64,000 nucleotides of DNA. Source: Variovorax sp. HW608. Lineage in GTDB: Bacteria > Pseudomonadota > Gammaproteobacteria > Burkholderiales > Burkholderiaceae_C. The stretch covers positions 2,480,001 through 2,544,000 of the forward strand of contig NZ_LT607803.1 in the NCBI RefSeq assembly GCF_900090195.1, given 5' to 3'. A model generated the notes under the pieces. That model saw only the letters and a program-made list of their open reading frames with translations, made no database searches and was not told the DNA's origin. Positions within the stretch are counted from its first letter, which is position 1. Each line of letters starts with the position of its first letter. Positions 37,700-47,211 of this stretch are shown here, piece by piece. Position numbers and translations under genes: made by a program.

Positions 37700-38787
37700 A
37701 CACCGTCAGCGAACGAGACTTCATCTACACCGCGCAGCCTTCACGCGTGGTGTTTGCCCGAGGCAGTTTTGGGCGCCTCGCCAGCGAAATCAAGCTTCTC
37801 GGCGCTCGCCGTGCCTTGGTCCTTTGCACCCCCCAACAAGTTGCCCAGGCCGAGAAGGCTTCCGCATTGCTGGGTCCGCTTAGCGCCGGCGTCTACTCGG
37901 GTGCTGAGATGCATGTGCCGATCGAATCGGCCCGCCAAGCGCGTGAGCATGCACGGGAGGTCGGGGCGGACTGCGCTGTCGCTGTCGGCGGAGGGTCAAC
38001 CATCGGGCTTGGGAAGGCTATCGCACTTGAATCGTCGCTGCCCATCGTCGCGGTACCCACCACCTATGCCGGCTCGGAGATGACGCCAATCTATGGCATC
38101 ACCGAAGTAGGCGAGAAGAAGACCGGACGCGATCTGAGAGTGTTGCCGCGCACTGTGATATACGACCCGGAGCTGTCGATCGGCCTGCCGCTAGGCATGT
38201 CAGTCGTCAGCGGCATCAACGCGATTGCCCATGCAGCCGAAGGGCTGTACGCCCGGGACGGGAATCCAGTCATGTCGCTGGTGGCGGAAGAAGGGATTCG
38301 TGCCATGGCTGCCGGGCTGCGCAAGATCGCGAGAAACCCCAGCGACTTCGCGGCGCGTAGCGACTGCCTATATGGCGCCTGGCTTTGCGGATCCGTGCTA
38401 GGACACGTCGGAATGGCCTTGCATCACAAGCTGTGCCACACGCTGGGCGGAAGCTTCAACCTGCCGCATGCAGAGACGCACACGATCGTTTTGGCTCACG
38501 CACTTGCCTACAACAGCGCCGCGGCGCCTGAGGCGATGGAGCGCACTGCACGAGCCCTCGGCACATCGGACGCCGCTGATGGCATCTTCAACCTTGCGTC
38601 CGACCTGGGAGCGCCCATCGCACTACGCGACATTGGCATGGAAGAAGCAGACCTTGGACGTGCTTGCGACATCGCTCTCTCCAATCCCTACTGGAACCCT
38701 AGACCCCTCGAGCGCGCGGCATTGATGGACCTGCTCGGTGATGCATGGACAGGAAAACGTCCAAGCGCACGAGTGATCGCTGCATAG
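37696..38787 (+). CDS. maleylacetate reductase
   Basis: Reduces maleylacetate to 3-oxoadipate with NADH, the second step after hydroxyquinol ring cleavage. The 363-residue iron-alcohol-dehydrogenase-fold protein begins FIYTAQPSRVVFARGSFGRL, as maleylacetate reductases do. It has GGGSTIGLGKAIALE (about 98), PTTYAGSEMTPIYGITE (about 118) and HKLCHTLGGSFNLPHAETH (about 237-255) with the conserved His cluster. The start at 37696 overlaps the Dabb stop codon. It supplies the main evidence that the intradiol enzyme upstream uses hydroxyquinol. Confidence 0.94.
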   Translation: MNTVSERDFIYTAQPSRVVFARGSFGRLASEIKLLGARRALVLCTPQQVAQAEKASALLGPLSAGVYSGAEMHVPIESARQAREHAREVGADCAVAVGGGSTIGLGKAIALESSLPIVAVPTTYAGSEMTPIYGITEVGEKKTGRDLRVLPRTVIYDPELSIGLPLGMSVVSGINAIAHAAEGLYARDGNPVMSLVAEEGIRAMAAGLRKIARNPSDFAARSDCLYGAWLCGSVLGHVGMALHHKLCHTLGGSFNLPHAETHTIVLAHALAYNSAAAPEAMERTARALGTSDAADGIFNLASDLGAPIALRDIGMEEADLGRACDIALSNPYWNPRPLERAALMDLLGDAWTGKRPSARVIAA

Positions 38788-38879
38788 CGGCGCACGATCA
38801 CGAGCGCGATCGCGACTCAGAAGCAAATCCGACACCGTCGCCGCATTCTTTTCAACATACCCCTTCAAGAGATACTTCC

Positions 38880-39743
38880 ATGAGCAAACAAAACATCGAA
38901 CTTCTGGCGTCCTACTTCACGCTCGCCGGCGACGTCTATCCGTTCGGCCCGACAGAGATCAGCCCGTACTCGCTGCAGGAGCGCGCCGAGGTCTCGGCCA
39001 AGGCCGGCTGGAAGGGGCTGGGCTTCTCGCACGCTGACCTCATGGTGACGGCGCAGAAGATCGGCCTGAAGACCGCGAAGCAGATCCTTGATGACAACGG
39101 GATCAAGCACCGCGAGATCGAGTTCCTGGTCGACTGGTACTTGGATGGCGAGAAGCGCAAGGCCTCCGACGTTCAACGCGTGGAGATGCTGGAGACTGCT
39201 CAGACGATCGGCGCTCGCAAGATCAAGATCGCTCCCGGCCTGCACGACTACACCCCGGCCAACATTCCGGTGATGCGCGATGCCTTCGCCGGGCTGTGCG
39301 AAGACGCCCGCAAGTACGACGTGACGATCGTGATGGAGGTCATGCCTTTCAGCAACGTGGCCACCATCGATACCGCGCTCGCGATCATTGCTGGCGCAAA
39401 TCAGCCCAACGGCGGCATCCTGGTCGACAATTGGCATATCCAGCGCGGTGGCATGCCCTACAGCGAAATCGCCAAGATCCCGCCGCAATTCCTCAAGGCC
39501 GTCGAGCTCGATGACGCGCTCGAGGAAGTGCAGGGGACGCTCTGGGAAGACACCATCTATCACCGACTCCTTTGCGGTGAAGGCTGCTTCAACCCGCCTG
39601 AGTTCATTAAGGAAGTCCAGCAGGTGGGCTACGACGACTACTACGGCGTCGAGATCCTTTCGCAGGTCTATCGCAAGCTCCCCCTCGAGGAAATCGCTCG
39701 CCGCGCTTTCGAGACCACGATGGCGCAGTTCAACCGCGACTGA
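38880..39743 (+). CDS. TIM-barrel sugar isomerase/epimerase-like protein (IolE/IolI superfamily)
   Basis: A 287-residue AP-endonuclease-2/xylose-isomerase-like TIM barrel. Likely metal ligands are Glu in VMEVMPFSNV (about 158), Asp/His in ILVDNWHIQRGGMPY (about 187-190) and Glu in YGVEILSQVYRKLP (about 260). The superfamily includes 2-keto-inositol dehydratase (IolE), inosose isomerase (IolI) and 3-dehydroshikimate dehydratase, so a dehydration or isomerisation of a keto-cyclitol is plausible. The start at 38880 follows a purine-rich AAGAGA; the in-frame extension upstream overlaps the reductase gene and lacks similarity. Confidence 0.78.
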   Translation: MSKQNIELLASYFTLAGDVYPFGPTEISPYSLQERAEVSAKAGWKGLGFSHADLMVTAQKIGLKTAKQILDDNGIKHREIEFLVDWYLDGEKRKASDVQRVEMLETAQTIGARKIKIAPGLHDYTPANIPVMRDAFAGLCEDARKYDVTIVMEVMPFSNVATIDTALAIIAGANQPNGGILVDNWHIQRGGMPYSEIAKIPPQFLKAVELDDALEEVQGTLWEDTIYHRLLCGEGCFNPPEFIKEVQQVGYDDYYGVEILSQVYRKLPLEEIARRAFETTMAQFNRD

Positions 39744-39985
39744 TCGATCCGTACCAGCGGCTGCCTGACGCGATGGAAGTTAGCGCGTTCGTGCGCCTGG
39801 CACGCTCTATTACCGATGATGAGTCGCGCCGCCGCTGACACGTCGGAAGACGGGCGGCTCATGCCAGAAGACACGAAGCGGGCCGTCGAAATGGCTAAGC
39901 CGGACAAGCTCGCCCCGCTGAACTGACGTGGAAGGCAAGGTAATCGAATCATCAGCTTGAATTCGCAAACGATCAAAGGAAGAAC

Positions 39986-40591
39986 ATGGACAGTGGGTTG
40001 AAAGGGAAGGTTGTGCTCATCACGGGCGCTGCCAAGGGAATCGGCCGTTCGACTGCACTCGCATTCGCTCGCGAAGGTTCGGATCTGGGATTGATCGACA
40101 TTGACGAGGAGAATCTATCGACTCTTGCGTCAGAGGCGAGCGAACTGGGCGTTCGTGCCGAATATGCCGTTGCGGACCTATCGACAGACGAAGGTATGTC
40201 GAGGGGCGTCGAGAAGATCCTGCAGGCCTACCGTGGCCGCGTGGATGCCCTGGTCAACAACGTCGGCGCCGGCAAGATCCGCACTTTCGATCAGCTGAGC
40301 GACGCCGAATGGGACATGACGTTGCAGCTCAACTTCATGAGCTACGTTCGAGCATGCCGCAAGGTGTTGCCCATCATGCGCGCCCAAGGCCGTGGCGTCA
40401 TCATCAACAATGCTTCGGACCTCGCCCGCCAGCCTGAGCCGGTGCCGATCGACTACTCGGCTTCCAAGGCTGCCGTACTTGCGCTGACCAAGGGATTGGC
40501 GCGCTCGGAAGCGACGAACGGCATCCGCATCAACGCCGTAGCGCCAGGTCCGATCTGGACCCCCTTCTGGACCGAGAAGGGAGGATTCGCC
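39986..40591 (+). pseudogene. SDR gene, 5' part, interrupted by IS66
   Basis: The 5' part of a short-chain dehydrogenase has LITGAAKGIGRSTALAFARE (about 12-31), LVNNVGAGK (about 86), INNASDLARQ and the catalytic IDYSASKAAV (about 155-164), then runs to TEKGGFA at 40591. The IS66 element begins at 40592. The 3' part resumes at 43770. Joining 40591 to 43770 gives an uninterrupted 268-residue SDR, so the gene was intact before the insertion. Its role in the block is probably oxidation of a ring hydroxyl or keto group. Confidence 0.92.
40584..40591 (+). repeat. left target-site duplication of the IS66 element
   Basis: GATTCGCC, identical to 43762-43769. An 8-bp duplication is the hallmark of IS66 insertion. 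Confidence 0.93.
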
Positions 40592-40692
40592 GTAATAGTC
40601 CGACGTAGGCCGTTCTTGTTTAACTTGGCGAGGCCAGACAGCATGTGACCTGAAGAAATGGCGCACCAATAGGTGTCCATCAACAGGAGTGC

Positions 40693-41109
40693 ATGTACAT
40701 CATGAAGAGTGAGGCGGAGCCGAGACGGCGGCATCACGATCGAGCGTTCAAGGCCAAGCTCGTCGAGCAGAGCATGCAACCCGGGGCGTCGGCATCGGCC
40801 GTTGCGCGGGAGCATGGCATCAATGCCAACTTGTTGTTCACCTGGCGGCGCGAGCACGCGCGCGCAGGGACCGTGGCCAGGTCTGCGGAATCCGCGGTGT
40901 TGTTGCCTGTGCGGCTTGCTGGCCCCGCTGAGGAGATGCTCGCAGAGCAAGGCGCGCAGGAGTCGTCCGGGTTGGCGCCGGCGACGAATCGCTCGTCGCG
41001 TCCAGGCGTCATCGAACTGGAGCTCGCCGGAGCCCACCTTCGCCTGCGCGGTACTGTCGACGAAGCCAGTCTGTGCAGCGTCTTGCGCGCGCTGCGCCAA
41101 TCGGCATGA
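40693..41109 (+). CDS. tnpA: IS66 accessory protein TnpA
   Basis: A 138-residue IS66 OrfA with the helix-turn-helix FKAKLVEQSMQPGASASAVA followed by REHGINANLLFTWRRE (about residues 19-54), and a C-terminal part with IELELAGAHLRLRGTVDEAS. It is required for IS66 transposition in studied members; its precise biochemical role is unclear. AGGAG precedes the ATG at 40693. Its stop overlaps the tnpB start (ATGA). Confidence 0.92.
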   Translation: MYIMKSEAEPRRRHHDRAFKAKLVEQSMQPGASASAVAREHGINANLLFTWRREHARAGTVARSAESAVLLPVRLAGPAEEMLAEQGAQESSGLAPATNRSSRPGVIELELAGAHLRLRGTVDEASLCSVLRALRQSA

Positions 41110-41453
41110 TCGGCCCACGCGCGGGCACCCGGATCTGGCTGGCCGCGGGGGTCACCGACATGCGCTGCGGCATGGACTCGCTCGCCGTCAAAGTGCAGAC
41201 CGTGCTCACTGAAGATCCTTACGGTGGTCACGTCTTCGTCTTCCGCGGCCGCCGCGGGGATCTGGTCAAGCTGCTGTGGAGCGATGGAGACGGCATGTAC
41301 CTGCTGGCCCGGCGGCTGGAGCGCGGCCGCTTCGTCTGGCCGCAGGCCGAATCCGGTTCGATCGCGCTGAGCGCGGCACAGCTGTCGATGCTGCTGGAGG
41401 GCATCGATTGGCGCCGCCCCGAACGGACCTGGCGGCCACGCGCCGCGGCATAG
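41106..41453 (+). CDS. tnpB: IS66 accessory protein TnpB
   Basis: A 115-residue IS66 OrfB. Family blocks are IWLAAGVTDMRCGMDSLAVK (about 10-29), HVFVFRGRRGDLVKLLWSDG (about 42-61) and LLARRLERGRFVWP. The start is fixed by the four-base overlap with tnpA, the usual arrangement in IS66. The gene is intact. Confidence 0.95.
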   Translation: MIGPRAGTRIWLAAGVTDMRCGMDSLAVKVQTVLTEDPYGGHVFVFRGRRGDLVKLLWSDGDGMYLLARRLERGRFVWPQAESGSIALSAAQLSMLLEGIDWRRPERTWRPRAAA

Positions 41454-41520
41454 CCGACACATCGACGTTGACAGGGCAACTCCCGTTGGTGGTGCCGGGT
41501 GTGCCTGGCACAGTCATGCT

Positions 41521-43151
41521 GTGACTCCCGAAGAACTGCTCGCCAGCAACGCCGCCCTCAGCGGCGAGGTGCTGCGTTCGCAGGAGGCGTTGAAGATCGC
41601 GCTGCTCACCATCGACAAGCTGAAGGTTGAGCTGGCCTATCTGCGGCGCATGAAGTACGGCCGCTCCAGCGAGCAGCTCGAGCACGCTCAACTCGAACTG
41701 GTGGGTGGGAGGCATCGCCGCCCGTGCCGTTCGAAACTGCTCCGGCGATCGACACCGAGAACGCCGCGGACGGTGCGCAAGGTACGGCCAACATCAGCTC
41801 GCTGCAGGACGCTCGCGACAAGCGCAAGGCCCGCCAGCAAGCCGCCGCGCGTGGACTGCCCGATCATCTGCCGCGGCGCACCGTGATGCACATGCCCAGC
41901 GAAGCCGGCGGTTGCAAGTGCGAAACCTGCGGCAGTGGGCTGCGCGAGATTGGCCAGGACGTCTCGGAGGTTCTCGATTACGAACCCGGCACCTTCCACG
42001 TGGTGCGGCATGTTCGCCCCAAGCTGGCCTGTGGCGGCTGCCGTACGATCTCGCAGGCGCCAGCCGCGAGCCGCCCCATTGCACGCGGCCTGGCCGGCAG
42101 CGGCCTGCTCGCCCACATGCTGACGAGCAAGTTCGCCGACCACACACCCCTGTATCGGCTGTGCCAGATCTATGCCCGCGAGGGTGTGGAGCTGTCGCGC
42201 TCCACGCTGACGGATTGGGTTGGCCAGGCCGCACGTTTGATGACGCCTCTGGCCGACGCGGTGGGCCGGTATGTTCTACGCGCCGGGAAGATTCACGGCG
42301 ACGACACGCCCATCCGGGTGCTCGGCGGCAAGGGCAGCCAGGCGCGCACCGGGCGGCTGTGGGTCTACGTGCGCGATGATCGACCTAGTGGCGAGCCGGC
42401 CGCTCCTGCGGTTTGGTTCCAGTACTCGGCTAACCGCAAGGGCGAACATCCCGTGCGCCATCTGGAGAGCTTCCGGGGCATCCTGCAAGCGGACGCCTTC
42501 GCCGGCTATCACCCACTCTACGAGAACGGCCAGGTCATCGAGGCTGCATGCTGGAGCCACGCGCGCCGTAAGGTGTGGGACATCCACGAACGCCAGCACA
42601 AGCTGGCCGGCACCTTGGCGCACCAGGCGCTGCTGCGCATCGGCAAGCTCTTCAAGGTGGAGGCCGAGATCAATGGCAAGCCCCCTGAGGAGCGCCTGCG
42701 GGTGCGGCAGGCGCGTACGCGCCCGATGCTCGACGATCTGAAGCTCTGGCTGAACACCGCCTTGGCGCAGCTCTCGGCGAAAGCGCCCATGGCGCTGGCC
42801 ATCGGCGACACGCTTGGCAACTGGACGGCACTCACGCGCTTCCTGGATGACGGGCGGATCGAGGCACATAACAATGCCGCCGAGCGTGCGTTGCGAGGCG
42901 TCGCGATCGGAAGAAAAAATTATTTGCATCTGGGATCGGACACTGGCGGTCACAGCGCAGCGGTGATTTACACCTTGATCGGCACGGCAAAGCTCAGCGG
43001 GATCGACCCTCAGGCGTATCTGCGTCACGTGCTCGATCGCATCGCCGACCACCCAGTCAACCGTATCGACGAGTTGCTGCCCTGGATCGTGGCGCCGCAG
43101 CTCCAGCAGGCGCGCCCCGCCCGGCACGAGGACCTCGCTCAAGCCGCCTGA
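41521..43151 (+). pseudogene. tnpC: IS66 transposase TnpC, frameshifted
   Basis: The DDE transposase of the element. The N-terminal leucine-rich region ([20 protein letters not shown], then [18 protein letters not shown]) is in one frame from the GTG at 41521. The rest is in a second frame from about 41710: zinc-finger [38 protein letters not shown] and [19 protein letters not shown]. The switch falls in the G-rich tract GGTGGGTGGGAGG, where one missing G explains it. Either the transposase is inactive or the frame is restored by slippage. The catalytic half is complete. Confidence 0.85.
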
Positions 43152-43170
43152 GTCCGGCGCGCCGGGCAAA

Positions 43171-43970
<800 letters not shown>

Positions 43971-43998
43971 GCTGCCATTTCGATTGGAGACCAGGATC

Positions 43999-44135
43999 AT
44001 GATCAACAAGATCGCTCTTTCGATTGCCGATGCAATGGCAGGCATCAACGACGGCGCCACGGTGCTGATCGGTGGATTCGGCACAGCAGGCATTCCGAAT
44101 GAACTCATCGATGGCCTTATCGAGCAGGGCGCTAA
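43999..44135 (+). pseudogene. pcaI: 3-oxoadipate CoA-transferase alpha subunit, 5' part, interrupted
   Basis: The first 45 residues of a CoA-transferase alpha subunit: KIALSIADAMAGINDGATVL, then IGGFGTAGIPNELIDGLIEQ, with the GGFG loop of the family. The frame is broken at CTAA (44132-44135) by an IS701-type element. It resumes at 47212 as KDLTVVNNNAG. Joining 44135 to 47212 gives a 233-residue protein of normal length. A GGAGA site precedes the ATG at 43999. Confidence 0.92.
44132..44135 (+). repeat. left CTAA target duplication of the IS701-type element
   Basis: CTAA here and at 47208-47211 flank the inserted DNA. It fits the YTAR target duplication of the IS701 family, and deleting one copy with the insert restores the host reading frame. 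Confidence 0.75.
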
Positions 44136-45627
44136 TCTTACTGTGTTAGTAATTTGAGCGAAATCAAGGCATTATGCGCACTTCTTCAAGCGAAGGGCGA
44201 ACCTTGATGGAAGACTTGCAGGAATTCGAGCGCTACATGGCCCATCTGAGTGAGGGGCTGGGTCATTCGGACCGCCATGCGGGCTTGCGGGGTTACACCA
44301 CAGGGCTGATGTCGCCGCTGCAGCGCAAGAGCGTGGAGCCGATGGCGGCACATATGGACCCGCTGAACGTTCGTTCGCGCCACCAGTCGCTGCACCACTT
44401 CGTGGCCGACGCGAATTGGTCGGACGAGCGCATGCTGCTGGGGATATGCCAGTGGGTCGTGCCGTTGATGGATTTCAGCGACGGCGGCTGGTGGATCATC
44501 GATGACACCGGCTTTCCCAAGCAGGGGCGGCACTCGGTGGGCGTCGCGCGCCAATACTGCGGGATGCTGGGCAAGCAGGACAACTGCCAGGTGGCGGTGA
44601 GCGTGTCGCTGGCCTGCGCGGCGGCCAGCATTCCGGTGGCGTGGCAGCTGTACCTTCCCCAAGAGTGGGCTGACGACGAGGCCCGACGCGAGAAGGCCCG
44701 CGTGCCTGAAGCGCTCGCGTTCGCCACCAAGCCTCAAATCGCGCTGCAGCAGATCGAACACCTGATGGCCCAGGGGGCGCCGAGGCACTGCGTGTTGGCC
44801 GACGCGGGCTATGGCGTAGACACGGCGTTTCGCGAACGCCTGGACGAGCTTGGATTGCGCTACGTCGTGGGGGTGACGGGCAGCGTCACGGTATGGCCGC
44901 CTGGGCACGAACCCCTGCCGCCCAAGCCTTACAGCGGCAGGGGCCGAGTGCCACGACGGCTGCGCCGCGGCGACGCCACCGCCCCCGAGCACCGGCCCCG
45001 CACGGTCAAGGACGTGGCCTTCGACATCGAGCCCGATGACTGGCAAGAAGTCACCTGGCGCGAGGGCACGAACGCCGCACTGTGCTCGCACTTCGCGCGC
45101 GTGCGGGTCCGTGCAGCGCACCGCGACGAGAAGCGCAGCGAACTGCGCGAGCCGCAATGGCTGCTGATGGAGTGGCCCGAGGGCCACGAAGAGCCACTGA
45201 AGTACTGGTTGTCCACGCTGCCCGAAGACACGTCGCTGGAGCGCATGGTCTACGAGGCCAAGATGCGCTGGCGCATTGAGCGTGACTACCAGGATCTCAA
45301 GCAGGACCTGGGCCTCGGGCAGTACGAAGGGCGGGGTTGGCGTGGGTTTCATCATCACGCCAGTCTCAGCATCGCCGCCTACGGCTTCCTGCTGGCGCAG
45401 CGACTGCAGCACCCCGACGAGATCGGGGGTAAAAAAAACCCTGGCCGCCAAGCGCCTACCCTACCCACGCATTACAAACCTCGGGGAAGCCCAGAGGGCG
45501 CAGCGCCACGTCCCATCCTCCATCACCAGTTTGCGATTGCGTATCGGCGCACTGCTGGCTCGTAACCTGCCCCGATGTCCCTGTTGTCTTCGGCATCAAC
45601 GAGCACCAAATATATAACACAGTAAGA
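44136..45627 (+). mobile_element. IS701-family insertion sequence
   Basis: This 1,492-bp element has perfect 13-base inverted ends (TCTTACTGTGTTA at 44136-44148 and its complement at 45615-45627). Size, transposase type and 4-bp YTAR duplication fit IS701. Its right end is not directly followed by the second CTAA copy. A further 1.58 kb containing an IS110 transposase intervenes, so a second element landed at the junction. Confidence 0.88.
44174..45617 (+). CDS. IS701-family transposase, C-terminus out of frame after an A8 run
   Basis: A DDE transposase with SDGGWWIIDDTGFPKQGRHS (first Asp, about residue 112), HCVLADAGYGVDTAFRERLD (second Asp) and MRWRIERDYQDLKQDLGLGQ (Glu region). The frame from 44174 ends at 45565, but after the eight A residues at 45431-45438 family-like sequence continues in another frame (LAAKRLPYPRITN, RHVPSSITSLRLRIGALLAR, LPRCPCC) to 45617. 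With seven As the protein would be continuous. Transcriptional slippage on the A8 run could yield the full product; otherwise the C-terminus is replaced by 40 unrelated residues. MEDLQEFERY at 44207 is an alternative start. Confidence 0.85.
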
Positions 45628-45682
45628 CTTCTATGGGGTATTGGAAGTCAAGCCCTTTGGGGATCAATTTTGTGCAGGCCGA

Positions 45683-45859
45683 CTACTTTTTTTGAGTCGG
45701 TGCCGCGAAGACCTGTGCTTGCATTGAGGAGTCCCCTTTGAACAAAGCGAGGGCATCGACGACAGGATTCAGGTCGGGGTGCGTGATGCCCGGGTGTTTG
45801 CCCGGTCCAACTTCTATCCGTGCCGGCACCAGGCCGGTCACCACATACCGCATGCGCAT
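45683..45859 (-). CDS. 58-residue unrecognised protein
   Basis: A small frame from ATG 45859 to TAG 45683, between the IS701 end and the IS110 transposase. It reads MRMRYVVTGLVPARIEVGPG, then HPGITHPDLNPVVDALALFK, with a polar Lys-ending tail. The sequence is well-composed for coding but I do not recognise it. No ribosome binding site stands out. It may be the C-terminal fragment of a gene captured with the IS110 unit. Confidence 0.3.
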   Translation of the reverse strand: MRMRYVVTGLVPARIEVGPGKHPGITHPDLNPVVDALALFKGDSSMQAQVFAAPTQKK

Positions 45860-45974
45860 GGCGCTGGAACCACCCCGTTACTGGCGCCCCATCTAAAACT
45901 ACGACTACCCGTCGGGTAATCCTCTTACTGTCCGGGCGCGCTCACCTTCATCAATGTCGCTCGAGGTGCTCCGT

Positions 45975-47126
45975 TCAGGCCGCCACCGCTTCGCTGTCCA
46001 GTGGCTTGAGCCTTGCCTCGAGTGGAATCTCACCATATTCGAGATAGCGCCATAGCGCAATCGCCAGCCGCCGCGCAAGCGCGACAATGCCGATCCGTCG
46101 CATGCGCTTGCCGGCGACAGCAAAGCGCTGATTGAACCATTGGCTCAACTGGCTGGCCGGCTGGAAGCGCAGCCAGCTCCACGCGAGTTCGACCATCAGC
46201 CACCGGCTGCGCTTGTTGCCGGCCTTGCTGATGCCCTGCTCGACGTTGCTGGCGCCGCTTGCGTAGGGCGTCGGCGCCAGGCCCAGGCAGCCGGCAAGTT
46301 CACGCCGGTTGTGAAACCGCCGCCAGCCAAACAGTTCCTTGACCAGGGTCCATGCACTTCCCGTGCCGATACCTGCCAGCCGGGTGAGCAGTGCGATCGC
46401 GGGTTGTGCACCGCTGCGGACCTGATGCTGCTGCATTGTCTCCAGCGCCCTGATCTGCCTGGCAACCAGCGACAGGCGTTCGAACTCGCGCTCAATCTCG
46501 GCGCGCAAACCTGGCAACAGTCGCGCGGCGTGCTGAGTCCACCAGCCCACCCATGTGCGCCCACCGATGCGCTCGACCCGTAGGTCGTGCAGCACCAGCA
46601 GCGAACGAATCCGGTTGCTGTGCGCCGTACGTTCCTGCCGCAGGCGCCCAAGTTCCCGGTGCACGCGCCGCTCATCTTCCTGCTCCGGGCTGGGAATCCG
46701 CGCAACGGCCCACACGCGCCGTTCACCAGCGTGGTAGCGCATCAGCATCGACAGCAGCTTGTCGCTGTCGAGCCGATCCGTCTTGGCACGGCGCGCCCGC
46801 CGATTGACTTCGATACTGGCCGAGTCCACTACGAGGTTGGCGATCCCTTGTTCAGTCAGCCAGCGGTGCAGCCAGAAGCCGTCACGGCCTGCCTCGTAGC
46901 AACTGCGCACCGGCACTTGCCCAGTCAGGCCGCAGCGTGCCTTGGCCTTGGTGATCGCGGTCAGCACAAACGCCGTATCCCCTGCTGCGACCGAGCATCG
47001 GCTCGGCGCGCGCACCCCGTCACCCAGGGATAGCTTCCAGCTCTTGTCGCCCAATTCAAAGGCCATGTACAGCCAGCCGGTGATCGGCATATCCTGGCCC
47101 CGAAGGGCTGTGTCAGGTGCGTTCAT
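45975..47126 (-). CDS. IS110-family transposase
   Basis: A 383-residue DEDD-type transposase that is guided by a bridge RNA in this family. The N-terminal RuvC-like part has YMAFELGDKSWKLSLGD (first Asp), CYEAGRDGFWLHRWLTEQG and AKTDRLDSDKLLSMLMRY. The C-terminal Transposase_20 part has LAGIGTGSAWTLVKELFGWR, ELAGCLGLAPTPYASG and ISKAGNKRSRWLMVELAW with the serine-region signature. It appears intact. It lies antisense to the interrupted CoA-transferase gene. The noncoding flanks (45860-45974 and 47127-47207) are where a bridge RNA would be sought. Confidence 0.92.
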   Translation of the reverse strand: MNAPDTALRGQDMPITGWLYMAFELGDKSWKLSLGDGVRAPSRCSVAAGDTAFVLTAITKAKARCGLTGQVPVRSCYEAGRDGFWLHRWLTEQGIANLVVDSASIEVNRRARRAKTDRLDSDKLLSMLMRYHAGERRVWAVARIPSPEQEDERRVHRELGRLRQERTAHSNRIRSLLVLHDLRVERIGGRTWVGWWTQHAARLLPGLRAEIEREFERLSLVARQIRALETMQQHQVRSGAQPAIALLTRLAGIGTGSAWTLVKELFGWRRFHNRRELAGCLGLAPTPYASGASNVEQGISKAGNKRSRWLMVELAWSWLRFQPASQLSQWFNQRFAVAGKRMRRIGIVALARRLAIALWRYLEYGEIPLEARLKPLDSEAVAA

Positions 47127-47207
47127 TTGCGTGCTCCTTTCGAGAAACGAGTCTCCGAATCCTCGTTCTACTCCAGGGGGCTGACCTCCGCGGCCCTTCC
47201 ATAGTAT

Positions 47208-47211
47208 CTAA
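47208..47211 (+). repeat. right CTAA target duplication of the IS701-type element
   Basis: CTAA followed at once by the continuing CoA-transferase frame (GGACCTCAC). It is the partner of 44132-44135. Confidence 0.7.

Larger units (their letters stand above)
45628..47207 (-). mobile_element. IS110-family unit inserted at the edge of the IS701 element
   Basis: The 1,580 bases between the IS701 right repeat and the second CTAA copy contain an IS110-type transposase gene (minus strand) and a 58-residue ORF. IS110 elements lack clear inverted repeats and often make no duplication, and none is seen here. The boundaries are inferred from the flanking element and the restored host gene, not from the unit's own ends. 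Confidence 0.55.
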
